Assembly: GCA_022722495.1 (NCBI GenBank)
Contig: JAIJLI010000139.1
Coordinates: forward strand, 1-6,112
Direction: 5' to 3'
Length of the DNA: 6,112 nt
DNA from: Dialister sp.
GTDB lineage: Bacteria; Bacillota; Negativicutes; Veillonellales; Dialisteraceae
Shown here: positions 1 to 5,522 of the stretch, piece after piece
Layout: each line of letters starts with the position of its first letter
How positions within the stretch are numbered: the stretch's first letter is position 1
Translations under genes and position numbers: made by a program
Notes under the pieces: model-generated
Database searches by the model: none
The model's input: only the letters and a program-made list of their open reading frames with translations
Told to the model about the DNA's origin: nothing

Positions 1-94
1 GTCTCTTAGTCTCTTAGTCTCTTAGTCTCTTAGTCTCTTAGTCTCTTAGTCTCTTAGTCTCTTAGTCTCTTAGTCTCTTAGTCTCTTAGTCTCT
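1..94. repeat. 8-bp tandem repeat array, unit GTCTCTTA
   Basis: Eleven perfect, head-to-tail copies of GTCTCTTA (1-88) and a further six bases (89-94), with no mismatch. The array is cut by the window start, so its true length is unknown. The unit is not self-complementary, so it cannot form a hairpin or an intrinsic terminator. Because 8 is not a multiple of 3, the TAG on the plus strand and the TAA on the minus strand occur in all three frames every 24 bp, so the array cannot be coding in either direction. It lies directly downstream of the minus-strand glycosyltransferase gene that ends at 115. Perfect identity of all copies suggests recent slippage or active homogenisation. Confidence 0.97.
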
Positions 95-101
95 GGTTCG
101 C

Positions 102-127
102 TAGTCACCAGTCATTAGTCACCAGTC
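102..127. repeat. Short direct repeat (14-bp period) at the 3' end of the glycosyltransferase gene
   Basis: TAGTCACCAGTC occurs at 102-113 and again at 116-127, giving a 14-bp period. The right copy includes the stop codon (TTA at 115-117 on the plus strand) and the last codons of the gene ending at 115; the left copy is outside the gene. Both copies share an AGTC core with the adjacent 8-bp array, which suggests the whole 1-127 block grew by related slippage or duplication events and may have shaped the protein's last residues (GTGD). Confidence 0.8.
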
Positions 128-1782
128 CCCACAAACCGATAGATCGTTCCGGCCTTGGTGCTCTCTACTTTTTCAAAACGGGGAGCGAGCGACCAGGTGT
201 CGAAGAATTTGGCTTTCCCGTTTGCTACATAGAGGTAGCTGGGCTTATCAGAGGCCTTGGCAGCTTCTATGAATTGCTCTTCGTTTACGGTGGGGATGGG
301 AGATTTCTTATCCCAGCGGGCATCGCGCTTTTCCTGGTCAAGCAGCGGTTCATCAGGCAGGAGGCGTGTCGTGATGTCGCCCGTGTAGTAGCTGTAGCTG
401 GCGGGATAGGTGAGGAAGAAATAGTGTTTTCCTTTCTCTTCCTGGATGGCACTGTCGATCTCAAAGGCGGATCGTGTCATCATGAAGTGGGGAAGGCCTT
501 CGGAGATACAGCAGAGGAAGGCGGACGCCGTGACCGCGGAGATGATGGTGAGGCGTTTGTATTGGTTCGCTTTCCAGCGGATGAGGTAGGCGAAGAGGCC
601 ATAAGCAAGGACAGCGTAGAAGACAAGCCAGTTTCCTTCTTTTAGACGGAAGGTGCCGACAAGGAGCGCCGCCATAAGGATCAGGAGGCCGAGACCGCCC
701 AGAATGGAGGGGAGCTTTTCGCCCATGCGGATGCGGAGCGCGCCGAAGGCGGCAAAGGTGATGGCGGGGATGACGGCGATGTAGGAATAGGTGACATACT
801 TCGTGGCCATCAGGGTGTAGAAGAGGATGGTGCCCCAGCACCAGACCATGAGGAAGAGGTAGAAGGCGCCCTTCTCTTTCCAGCGCATTTTCATCTCATA
901 AAAGGAAACAAAAGCCCATGGGAGGAGCGAGGCGGGAAGGAGGATGAGGTAGTAGTACCAGTGGTTGTCCTCGGGATGCTCGGAAGAGGTGGCGCGGAGG
1001 ACGTTGTGCAGTCCCAGAAATTCATTGATGAAATCACTGCCGTGGATCGCATACATGCCGCCGTACCAGGGAAGGGCGATGGCAAAGAAGGCGAGAAGCC
1101 CCTGCCAGGGGAAAAGGCGGAGGATGGTCTTCGGCTCTTTCATCGAAAGGCACCAGATGACAAGGAGAAGGCCGGGAAGGACGAGGCCGACGGGGCCTTT
1201 CGTGAGGCAGGCAAGCCCCGCGGCAGCGTAGGCGATCACCAGATGCTTTTTGCTGGTTTCTGTGATGCCGATGTAGGCAGAAAACATGGTCGGGATGGTG
1301 AAGAGGAGGAGGATGCTGTCAGTGATGATGGCGTGGGAGATCACCCAGCACTCCAGCGAGGTCGCGAGCATGACGCCGGCCCAGATGGAGACAACATTGT
1401 CTTTCAGGATGCGCCGGAGGTACCAGATGAGAAGTGTCACGGAGAGGGCGCCTGTAAGCACTGCCGGCAGGCGGGCGGCGAGGTCGGTGAAGCCAAGTGC
1501 GCTGTAGGCGAGCGAGAGGAGCCAGTAGACCATGATGGGCTTGTCATACCAGTAGACGCCATAGATCTGCGGGGACATCCAGTCGCCGGACTCCACCATT
1601 TCACGGGCGGTCAGTGCGTAGTTCGACTCGACCGGATCGGTGATAGGAAGCAGCCAGCTGCCCCAGAGGAAGAAGAGAAAGGCGATGATGAAGAAGCTGA
1701 TAAAAGAGATCAGGGTGCTGCGTTCGTTCTCTTTGGCAAGCTGCGCCTGTTTTCTCTCACGCTTTTGACGTTTTGTACTCAA
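115..1782 (-). CDS. GT39 / ArnT-PMT-like membrane glycosyltransferase (second of two paralogs)
   Basis: A 555-residue polytopic inner-membrane protein of the GT39/ArnT-like superfamily, which moves a sugar from a polyprenyl-phosphate donor to a lipid or protein acceptor on the outer face of the membrane. After a very basic cytoplasmic tail (residues 1-22) comes the first membrane helix (about 24-46). The family's first periplasmic loop follows, with the acidic pair D49/E52 in TDPVES, then GDWMSP and WYDKP (K81). Further helices carry LTKGPVG and LPWY, followed by the IHGSDF and FLGLHN stretch. The last ~110 residues form a soluble domain with a YPASYSYYTGD motif. Length matches ArnT-type enzymes (about 550). 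The start is TTG, with AGGAGGT 4 nt upstream; the next Met (residue 62) would remove the first helix and D49, so TTG is needed. It is clearly paralogous to the gene at 1919-3514. Acceptor and sugar cannot be told from sequence; L-Ara4N transfer to lipid A is one possibility, not shown. Confidence 0.9.
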   Translation of the reverse strand: MSTKRQKRERKQAQLAKENERSTLISFISFFIIAFLFFLWGSWLLPITDPVESNYALTAREMVESGDWMSPQIYGVYWYDKPIMVYWLLSLAYSALGFTDLAARLPAVLTGALSVTLLIWYLRRILKDNVVSIWAGVMLATSLECWVISHAIITDSILLLFTIPTMFSAYIGITETSKKHLVIAYAAAGLACLTKGPVGLVLPGLLLVIWCLSMKEPKTILRLFPWQGLLAFFAIALPWYGGMYAIHGSDFINEFLGLHNVLRATSSEHPEDNHWYYYLILLPASLLPWAFVSFYEMKMRWKEKGAFYLFLMVWCWGTILFYTLMATKYVTYSYIAVIPAITFAAFGALRIRMGEKLPSILGGLGLLILMAALLVGTFRLKEGNWLVFYAVLAYGLFAYLIRWKANQYKRLTIISAVTASAFLCCISEGLPHFMMTRSAFEIDSAIQEEKGKHYFFLTYPASYSYYTGDITTRLLPDEPLLDQEKRDARWDKKSPIPTVNEEQFIEAAKASDKPSYLYVANGKAKFFDTWSLAPRFEKVESTKAGTIYRFVGTGD

Positions 1783-1786
1783 GGAG

Positions 1787-1793
1787 ACCTCCT
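1787..1793 (-). promoter_or_regulatory. Ribosome binding site that fixes a TTG start
   Basis: AGGAGGT on the minus strand, 4 nt before TTG at 1780-1782. This near-perfect Shine-Dalgarno sequence is what supports the unusual TTG initiation codon of the second glycosyltransferase. Confidence 0.85.
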
Positions 1794-1821
1794 ATAACTA
1801 GAACTGTGTCATGGTGAAGCG

Positions 1822-1839
1822 GCGTACCCTTCCGTACGC
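1822..1839 (-). other. GC-rich stem-loop in the glycosyltransferase leader
   Basis: GCGTAC and GTACGC form a perfect 6-bp stem around a 6-nt loop, 40-57 nt upstream of the TTG start. No T-run follows in the minus direction, so it is not an intrinsic terminator for the gene ending at 1919. It would lie in the 5' leader of the next gene and could affect mRNA stability or processing; this role is inference. Confidence 0.45.
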
Positions 1840-1860
1840 TACGAAACATAGAGAGTGATG

Positions 1861-1890
1861 ATCATATCTCATGTCATGCATGCCTATCAG
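1861..1890 (-). promoter_or_regulatory. Possible internal promoter for the second glycosyltransferase
   Basis: Minus-strand -35-like CTGATA (1885-1890) and -10-like TATGAT (1861-1866) separated by 18 bp. The -10 has five of six consensus bases and the -35 four of six. Transcription would begin near 1854, leaving a leader of about 70 nt that includes the stem-loop at 1822-1839. The 136-nt gap from the preceding gene makes an own promoter reasonable, but read-through from the dedA promoter is equally possible because no terminator is seen in the gap. Confidence 0.35.
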
Positions 1891-1918
1891 ATCGGACGAT
1901 GATGGAAACAGCAGCTCC

Positions 1919-3514
1919 TCATGGCTCTGCGTTTCTTACCAGAAATACTGCTGTATCCTTTTCCCACAGCAGCCGATTTTCTGCTTTCAGCTTTTCCGGC
2001 CAATGGTCATAGATCTTTTTCTGCACGAGAATGTAGGCATGATCCGGAAGGGTGAGGGCATTGTCTTTGCCGGGAAGAAGGACGCCGTCGGCTTCATTTT
2101 TTTCCGTTTCTTGGCGTTTTCGTTCGTCGAATTCCGGAAGGGCTTTTCCGTAAATATCCGTGTAGAAGGCGATGGATGGCCGGTAGAAGGTATCGATATA
2201 GACCGGAATGTCAGGCGCCTTTTCTGTTTCCGAGAGCGTCTCTGCAATGGCCTTCGAGGTGAAGAGACTGGAAACGGGAGCGGCAAAGAGGCCCCAGACG
2301 GATGTCACGAAGAGAAGGATGAGGCAGGCCTGCGAGCAGAGGAAGCCGCGCATACGCCCCTTTGACAGCATGCGGACAGAAAAGAGAGCAGAGAGGATCA
2401 TGAAGAGGGAAATGCCGTATTTCACTATAGCGCCGCCTGCGGGTGTAAGCGGCGCGAGGCTGATGGCGATAGCTGTCGTCAGAGCAAAGAAGAGATGGAA
2501 GCCTATGAGGGACTTGGAAACATGCCCCGCTTCTCTGATCTCCGTGAGATATTTCCCGGCAAGAAGCGAGAGCGGAGGAAACATCGGAAGGATATAGGAG
2601 AAGAGCTGCGTCGAGGAGAGCGTAAAGAAGAGGAAAATGAAGAGCGCCCAAACGATGAGGTAGAAGAGGACAGGGTCTGATCTCCATTTCAGTAAACGTC
2701 GAAGGATACCAGGCAGTGTGCCGGTCCATGGATAGAAACCGGCGATCAGGACGACGAGGTAGAGCCAGTAGTGGTTCTGTCCGGCATGCTCCGGGCTGAT
2801 GAAGCGCGTCACATTGTGATAGCCGAGAAAGGTATCGATGAAGGCATCTCCGTGGATCATGCCCATTGCCAGGTACCAGGGAAGTCCCACGAAACAGGCG
2901 AGGGGGATCCCCCAGGTCCAGCCCAGTGCCATGATATTTTTGAAAGTGAAAGATCTCGAGAAGATCATCCAAAGTCCTACGATGAGTGCTGGAAATCCGA
3001 AGCCGATCGGGCCCTTCGCAAGGAGCGAGAGGCCGCAGAAGATATAGGCGGGGATATATTCTTTTCGAAGAAATGAAATGAGGGCGACGGTGAGCGTGAA
3101 GGTCAGCGTCGCATCCGTCACCGAGCTTCTGGCAAGGACGATGATCTCCAGAGAGGAGGCAGAGATGAAGGCACCGTAGAGCGCAGCCTTCTCACCCAGC
3201 AGCTTTCGCATAGACAGGTAGAGGTAGGGCGAGAGCAGCGCACCCATCAGGATCGAAGGGAGACGGGCACTCGTGGTCGAGACTCCAAAGAGAGTGAAGG
3301 AGATTGATTCTAACCAATAGAAAAGCGGCGGCTTATCGTACCAGAATTCGCCATAGATGCGGGGAGACAGCCAGTCGCCTGTAGAAAGCATTTCCTTCGC
3401 TGTCTCGCCGTAGACTGGCTCATCTGGGTCGAGCAGAGGAATGAGACCGGAAAAAGTGCCGTAGAGGGCGAGACAGAAAAGGAAAAGTAAGATGCAGTTT
3501 TTATTGAGCTTCAT
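1919..3514 (-). CDS. GT39 / ArnT-PMT-like membrane glycosyltransferase (first of two paralogs)
   Basis: A 531-residue polytopic membrane protein of the same superfamily as the gene at 115-1782. The expected order is present: first helix (about 6-28), first periplasmic loop with D29 and E32 in LDPDEP, GDWLSP and WYDKPP (K61), then LLAKGPIG, LPWYLAMG, IHGDAF and FLGYHN, a run of further helices, and a soluble C-terminal domain with a YRPSIAFYTD motif. By family knowledge it transfers a sugar from a polyprenyl-phosphate donor on the periplasmic side; the acceptor is unknown. I chose ATG at 3512-3514. An upstream in-frame TTG (3583) would add 23 residues before the hydrophobic N-terminus, encoded wholly inside dedA, with no good ribosome site. 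From ATG the gene overlaps the dedA 3' end by 14 nt and has only a weak AAGAA-type site, so translational coupling to dedA is likely. The C-terminal region differs most from the paralog, suggesting a different acceptor or a distinct role. Confidence 0.9.
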   Translation of the reverse strand: MKLNKNCILLFLFCLALYGTFSGLIPLLDPDEPVYGETAKEMLSTGDWLSPRIYGEFWYDKPPLFYWLESISFTLFGVSTTSARLPSILMGALLSPYLYLSMRKLLGEKAALYGAFISASSLEIIVLARSSVTDATLTFTLTVALISFLRKEYIPAYIFCGLSLLAKGPIGFGFPALIVGLWMIFSRSFTFKNIMALGWTWGIPLACFVGLPWYLAMGMIHGDAFIDTFLGYHNVTRFISPEHAGQNHYWLYLVVLIAGFYPWTGTLPGILRRLLKWRSDPVLFYLIVWALFIFLFFTLSSTQLFSYILPMFPPLSLLAGKYLTEIREAGHVSKSLIGFHLFFALTTAIAISLAPLTPAGGAIVKYGISLFMILSALFSVRMLSKGRMRGFLCSQACLILLFVTSVWGLFAAPVSSLFTSKAIAETLSETEKAPDIPVYIDTFYRPSIAFYTDIYGKALPEFDERKRQETEKNEADGVLLPGKDNALTLPDHAYILVQKKIYDHWPEKLKAENRLLWEKDTAVFLVRNAEP

Positions 3515-4100
3515 GTTTATTCTTATGTTTCTGATAAAAATGGAAAGCCGCCGCGATGATGGCGCAGATGACGATGCAGACAAGAGCGATCTCCAGCTTG
3601 TAAGAGAGGAGAGAATGCCAGTTTTCTCCCAGCATGGCCCCCATGTAGACCAGAAATATGGTCCAGGGGATAGTGCCGATGATGGTCAGGATCGTGAATT
3701 CCGGGAGGGGAAATTGTGCGATGCCCGCAGGCAGGGAAATGAAGGTACGGATCCCCGGAAGCAGACGGCCGGTAAAGACCGCAATGCCGCCGTAGGTCTC
3801 AAACCAGTTTTTCGCGGCGATCATTTTTTTCGCACCCATACCGCCTTTCTGCGTATGGCGAAGGATCATGTCGCGCCCGCCCTTGTAGCCCATGTAGTAG
3901 GAGGCCAAGGAGCCGATCAGCCCGGCCAGTGTGCCGATCAAGATCGTCGGCCAGAAGGAGAAGACACCCTGCGAGACGAGGAAACCCGCAAAGCCCAGAA
4001 TGATCTCACTGGGGATGGGGATATTCATGTTTTCGAGCGCCATACAGATAAAGAGCGCAAGATAGCCCCATTCAGAGAGAAAAGATATGATGAATTCCAT
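3501..4100 (-). CDS. DedA family (VTT domain) membrane protein, probable polyprenyl-phosphate transporter
   Basis: A 199-residue DedA protein, the usual length for the family. Visible hallmarks are E23 and the PIPSE segment (P28, P30, E32) in the first re-entrant region, a YYMGYKGGR segment (residues 68-76), and the signature FTGRLLPGIR with R112 and R118. The 6-residue spacing of these arginines matches the essential pair known in E. coli YqjA/YghB. A C-terminal helix (about 149-170) ends in a basic tail. DedA proteins sit in the inner membrane; members such as UptA return undecaprenyl phosphate to the cytoplasmic face, while others affect polymyxin resistance and membrane-potential homeostasis. 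The start at 4098-4100 has AAAAGGA 8 nt upstream. It is the first gene of the row and overlaps the next gene by 14 nt. Its two glycosyltransferase neighbours release carrier lipid, which favours a recycling role; phospholipid scrambling is an alternative. Confidence 0.93.
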   Translation of the reverse strand: MEFIISFLSEWGYLALFICMALENMNIPIPSEIILGFAGFLVSQGVFSFWPTILIGTLAGLIGSLASYYMGYKGGRDMILRHTQKGGMGAKKMIAAKNWFETYGGIAVFTGRLLPGIRTFISLPAGIAQFPLPEFTILTIIGTIPWTIFLVYMGAMLGENWHSLLSYKLEIALVCIVICAIIAAAFHFYQKHKNKHEAQ

Positions 4101-4116
4101 AGATATGGTCCTTTTG

Positions 4117-4233
4117 AAAAAACAGGTATAACAGGGGGCAGGATCGGACGATGGCAGGCATCACTCACGGAGTCAGCCGCCGGGTCACTCGCTATCGGCT
4201 GCTCCTATTTCTAAAGCCTAGCCCCTGATTCCT
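4117..4233 (-). other. Unidentified structured 5' leader element of the dedA operon
   Basis: Read on the minus strand, CAGGGGC (plus 4221-4227) can pair with GCCCCCTG (plus 4132-4139), with one bulged base. This may extend by AGG/CCT (4231-4233 with 4124-4126) across a small internal loop. Inside is a hairpin of GGAG/CTCC plus CAGCCG/CGGCTG (4169-4179 with 4196-4205), a 10-bp stem with one bulge and a 16-nt loop (4180-4195). The hexamer GAGTGA occurs in that loop and again just downstream. The closing helix is followed by six U (4117-4122) and then by the dedA ribosome site (4109-4115). That order would fit an attenuator or riboswitch. I do not recognise an Rfam class. The complementary ends and a 12-mer shared with 1890-1901 also fit a small dispersed repeat. 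Confidence 0.45.
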
Positions 4234-4239
4234 ATCATC

Positions 4240-4248
4240 ACTATATCA
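4240..4248 (-). promoter_or_regulatory. Possible secondary extended -10 promoter for dedA
   Basis: TATAGT on the minus strand (4240-4245) preceded by TG one base upstream (4247-4248), an extended -10 form. No fitting -35 is seen. It lies just before the structured leader element, so it would still transcribe that element. Weak candidate beside the better promoter at 4309-4337. Confidence 0.2.
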
Positions 4249-4308
4249 GACATTGTTTTCGATTTTTTAAATAAATTTTGGGTATTTGTAGAATCACATA
4301 TATCTTAA

Positions 4309-4337
4309 ACTATAGCATGGATAAAGGGGTGGGTCAA
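4309..4337 (-). promoter_or_regulatory. Sigma-70-type promoter of the dedA-glycosyltransferase operon
   Basis: Minus-strand -35 TTGACC (4332-4337, five of six consensus bases), a 17-bp spacer, and -10 TATAGT (4309-4314, five of six). Transcription would begin near 4302-4303, giving a leader of about 200 nt that contains the foldable element at 4117-4233. Confidence 0.7.
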
Positions 4338-4447
4338 TAAAAAGAGCAGGCTTGAAAAGAAGAGCAGAGACTCGCTTCTCTTGCCCCTTCTTGGGAAGCG
4401 ATCACCTGTTTCGTATTCCCCGCATGAAGAAACTGGAATCTGTTTGA

Positions 4448-4465
4448 TATGAATATTTATTCGAA
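4448..4465 (+). promoter_or_regulatory. ARG-box-like operator (ArgR/AhrC type)
   Basis: The 18 bases here fit the E. coli ARG box WNTGAATWWWWATTCANW at all positions but one (CG in place of CA), with a perfect inner palindrome GAATA-TT-TATTC (4451-4462). A weaker half-matching site (GAATAATT and CA kept, 4469-4486) has its centre exactly 21 bp further on, the spacing usual for paired ARG boxes, and it covers the -35 of the downstream gene. Repression of the amino-acid-binding protein by ArgR is inferred. Confidence 0.4.
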
Positions 4466-4478
4466 AAGCTAGAATAAT

Positions 4479-4507
4479 TTGACATATGTCCGAAGAATTG
4501 ATAAGAT
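4479..4507 (+). promoter_or_regulatory. Sigma-70-type promoter of the amino-acid-binding protein gene
   Basis: Perfect -35 TTGACA (4479-4484), 17-bp spacer, -10 TAAGAT (4502-4507, four of six). Transcription would begin near 4514, about 50 nt before the chosen start codon. Confidence 0.65.
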
Positions 4508-4550
4508 ACAAACAGTTGGTTTACTGCTCATTTATATATGTATAGAATAT

Positions 4551-4554
4551 GGAG
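4551..4554 (+). promoter_or_regulatory. Ribosome binding site deciding the binding-protein start
   Basis: GGAG, 9 nt before ATG 4564 and 12 nt before ATG 4567. The earlier in-frame ATG at 4549 overlaps this site and has no Shine-Dalgarno sequence of its own, so 4564 is preferred. Confidence 0.6.
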
Positions 4555-4563
4555 ATGATCAGA

Positions 4564-5367
4564 ATGATGAATAAAAAAATGAGAATTCTTCTGGCGATGG
4601 GTGCTATGGCAGCGGTGGTCCTTGCTTCCGGCTGCGGCGGCGATGCGAAATCCGGCGAGAGTGCAGCGAAGTCCGGCTCCGGCATCCCGAAAGTCATCCG
4701 CGTCGGCTCGGAAACCACGTTCCCGCCATTTGAATTTACCAAGGATGATAAATATGTAGGCTTCGACCTGGATCTTGCGGATGCGGTCATCAAACAGATG
4801 GGCAGCCAGATGGAATTCAAGTCCATGGGCTTCGATGCGCTGATCCCAGCTGTCCAGTCCGGACAGATCGATCTCATTGCAGCCGGTCTTGATGCGACAC
4901 CGGAACGCGAAAAGCAGGTCGCTTTCTCCGATCCCTATTTCACACAGAATGGCTACATCATCATTGTCAGAAAAGACAATGATGATATCAAGGACTGGGC
5001 AGATCTGGAAGGCAAGAATGTCGGTGCGCAGGTCGGCACCCAGCAGGTGAAGCTCGCGCAGGAAGCCAAAGCCGCACAGGTAAAACAGCTCGACTCGAAT
5101 TCTCAGGCATTCATGGAACTGCAGGCTAAGACGCTCGATGCGGTTGTCATCGACCAGCCTGTCGGCATGTACTACCTGAAGCAGGGCGGGGACAAAGATC
5201 TGAAGATCGTCGGCACCTCCAAGGGCGCCAACGGCATGGTCTTCGCAGTGAAGAAAGAAAATAAAGAACTGCAGGCGGCGGTGAATAAGGCGCTGAAGGA
5301 GATCAAAGCAAACGGGACCTATGATAAGATCTTCGAAAAATGGTTCGGAAAGCAGGAAAAGAAATAA
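4564..5367 (+). CDS. Amino-acid ABC transporter substrate-binding lipoprotein (SBP family 3)
   Basis: A 267-residue secreted lipoprotein. A short basic N-terminus and hydrophobic core lead to a lipobox ASGC with the lipidated Cys at residue 24, then a Gly/Ser/Lys linker. The family-3 periplasmic binding domain follows: ETTFPPFEF (50-58), VGFDLDLADA (65-74), FDALIPAVQSGQIDLI (90-105), the ligand-clamp segment ATPER with R115 (which in GlnH-type proteins holds the ligand carboxylate), FSDPYF (121-126), the second-lobe GAQVGT (154-159) and DAVVIDQP (192-199, D197 at the amino-group contact). It would capture a polar amino acid outside the membrane and deliver it to an ABC permease; glutamine, arginine or another cannot be separated by eye. 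Start chosen by GGAG spacing; ATG 4549 would add five residues, ATG 4567 would remove one. Own promoter, possible ARG box upstream and terminator downstream make it a single-gene unit, so permease and ATPase must be elsewhere. Confidence 0.93.
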   Translation: MMNKKMRILLAMGAMAAVVLASGCGGDAKSGESAAKSGSGIPKVIRVGSETTFPPFEFTKDDKYVGFDLDLADAVIKQMGSQMEFKSMGFDALIPAVQSGQIDLIAAGLDATPEREKQVAFSDPYFTQNGYIIIVRKDNDDIKDWADLEGKNVGAQVGTQQVKLAQEAKAAQVKQLDSNSQAFMELQAKTLDAVVIDQPVGMYYLKQGGDKDLKIVGTSKGANGMVFAVKKENKELQAAVNKALKEIKANGTYDKIFEKWFGKQEKK

Positions 5368-5381
5368 GCGTGACAGGATAG

Positions 5382-5410
5382 AAGGAGCGGGCATTGTCCC
5401 GCTCCTTTTT
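5382..5410 (+). terminator. Intrinsic terminator after the first binding-protein gene
   Basis: AAGGAGCGGG (5382-5391) and CCCGCTCCTT (5398-5407) form a 10-bp GC-rich stem with a 6-nt loop, and a run of five T (5406-5410) ends it. It starts 15 nt after the stop codon and separates the two binding-protein genes transcriptionally. Confidence 0.93.
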
Positions 5411-5440
5411 GCGTGCGTGCCATCGTGGACCGGAAGGACG

Positions 5441-5475
5441 TTTCTCTAAAGTTTAAAATTTAAAGTTTTTAGAAA
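5441..5475. repeat. 35-bp AT-rich imperfect palindrome between the two binding-protein genes
   Basis: Centred on 5458, 14 of 17 base pairs are complementary (TTTCT..AAA.TTTAAA on the left arm). It includes the heptamer AAAGTTT twice (5448-5454, 5462-5468). A related AAGTTTTAAAG lies at 5513-5523. It sits about 30 bp after the terminator and about 130 bp before the next start codon, a place where an operator is possible. No known regulator site is recognised. Confidence 0.6.
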
Positions 5476-5522
5476 AATAGCACAGGATGCCAGATCTTAT
5501 TAGAAATACTTGAAGTTTTAAA

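Larger units (their letters stand above)
4101..4563. other. Divergent intergenic region between dedA operon and binding-protein gene
   Basis: A 463-bp gene-free stretch. From left to right it holds the dedA ribosome site, the structured leader, an AT-rich leader part, the minus-strand promoter (4309-4337), about 110 bp with no clear signal (4338-4447), an ARG-box-like palindrome (4448-4465), the plus-strand promoter (4479-4507) and a leader of about 50 nt. The two promoters point away from each other, with -35 boxes about 140 bp apart. A 68-codon TTG-start frame on the minus strand (4305-4511) lacks a ribosome site and spans both promoters, so I do not call a gene there. Confidence 0.75.

Noticed and set aside
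1..94. CRISPR array
   Set aside because: The units are 8 bp and contiguous, with no spacers; no cas genes are present.
961..1797. 278-codon plus-strand frame antisense to the second glycosyltransferase
   Set aside because: Its product is low-complexity charged sequence with no domain, and it overlaps a strongly supported GT39 gene; it is a codon-bias shadow.
3515..3583. N-terminal extension of the first glycosyltransferase from an upstream TTG
   Set aside because: The extra 23 residues are polar and lie wholly within the dedA reading region; no good ribosome site precedes TTG, and ATG 3514 directly precedes the first membrane helix.
4132..4227. Cobalamin, yybP-ykoY or T-box riboswitch
   Set aside because: Short words look alike (GACCCGGCGGCTG, GGAGCAGC, GCCTGCC), but the conserved cores and their order of each class are not present, so no class was assigned.
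4365..4400. Intrinsic terminator or riboswitch in the centre of the divergent region
   Set aside because: AGAAG/CTTCT and CTTC/GAAG can form small imperfect stems, but no T-run follows on either strand, and the segment lies outside both predicted transcripts.
4305..4511. 68-codon minus-strand frame in the divergent intergenic region
   Set aside because: TTG start without a ribosome site, spans both divergent promoters and the ARG-box-like site, and shows no recognisable domain.
4528..5394. 288-codon minus-strand frame antisense to the first binding protein
   Set aside because: The plus-strand gene has promoter, lipobox, family motifs and terminator; the minus frame shows none of these and begins inside the terminator stem.
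5413..5430. Third copy of the shared leader 12-mer after the terminator
   Set aside because: Only nine bases (TGCCATCGT) match the leader element; the palindromic part is missing, so chance is the simpler explanation.
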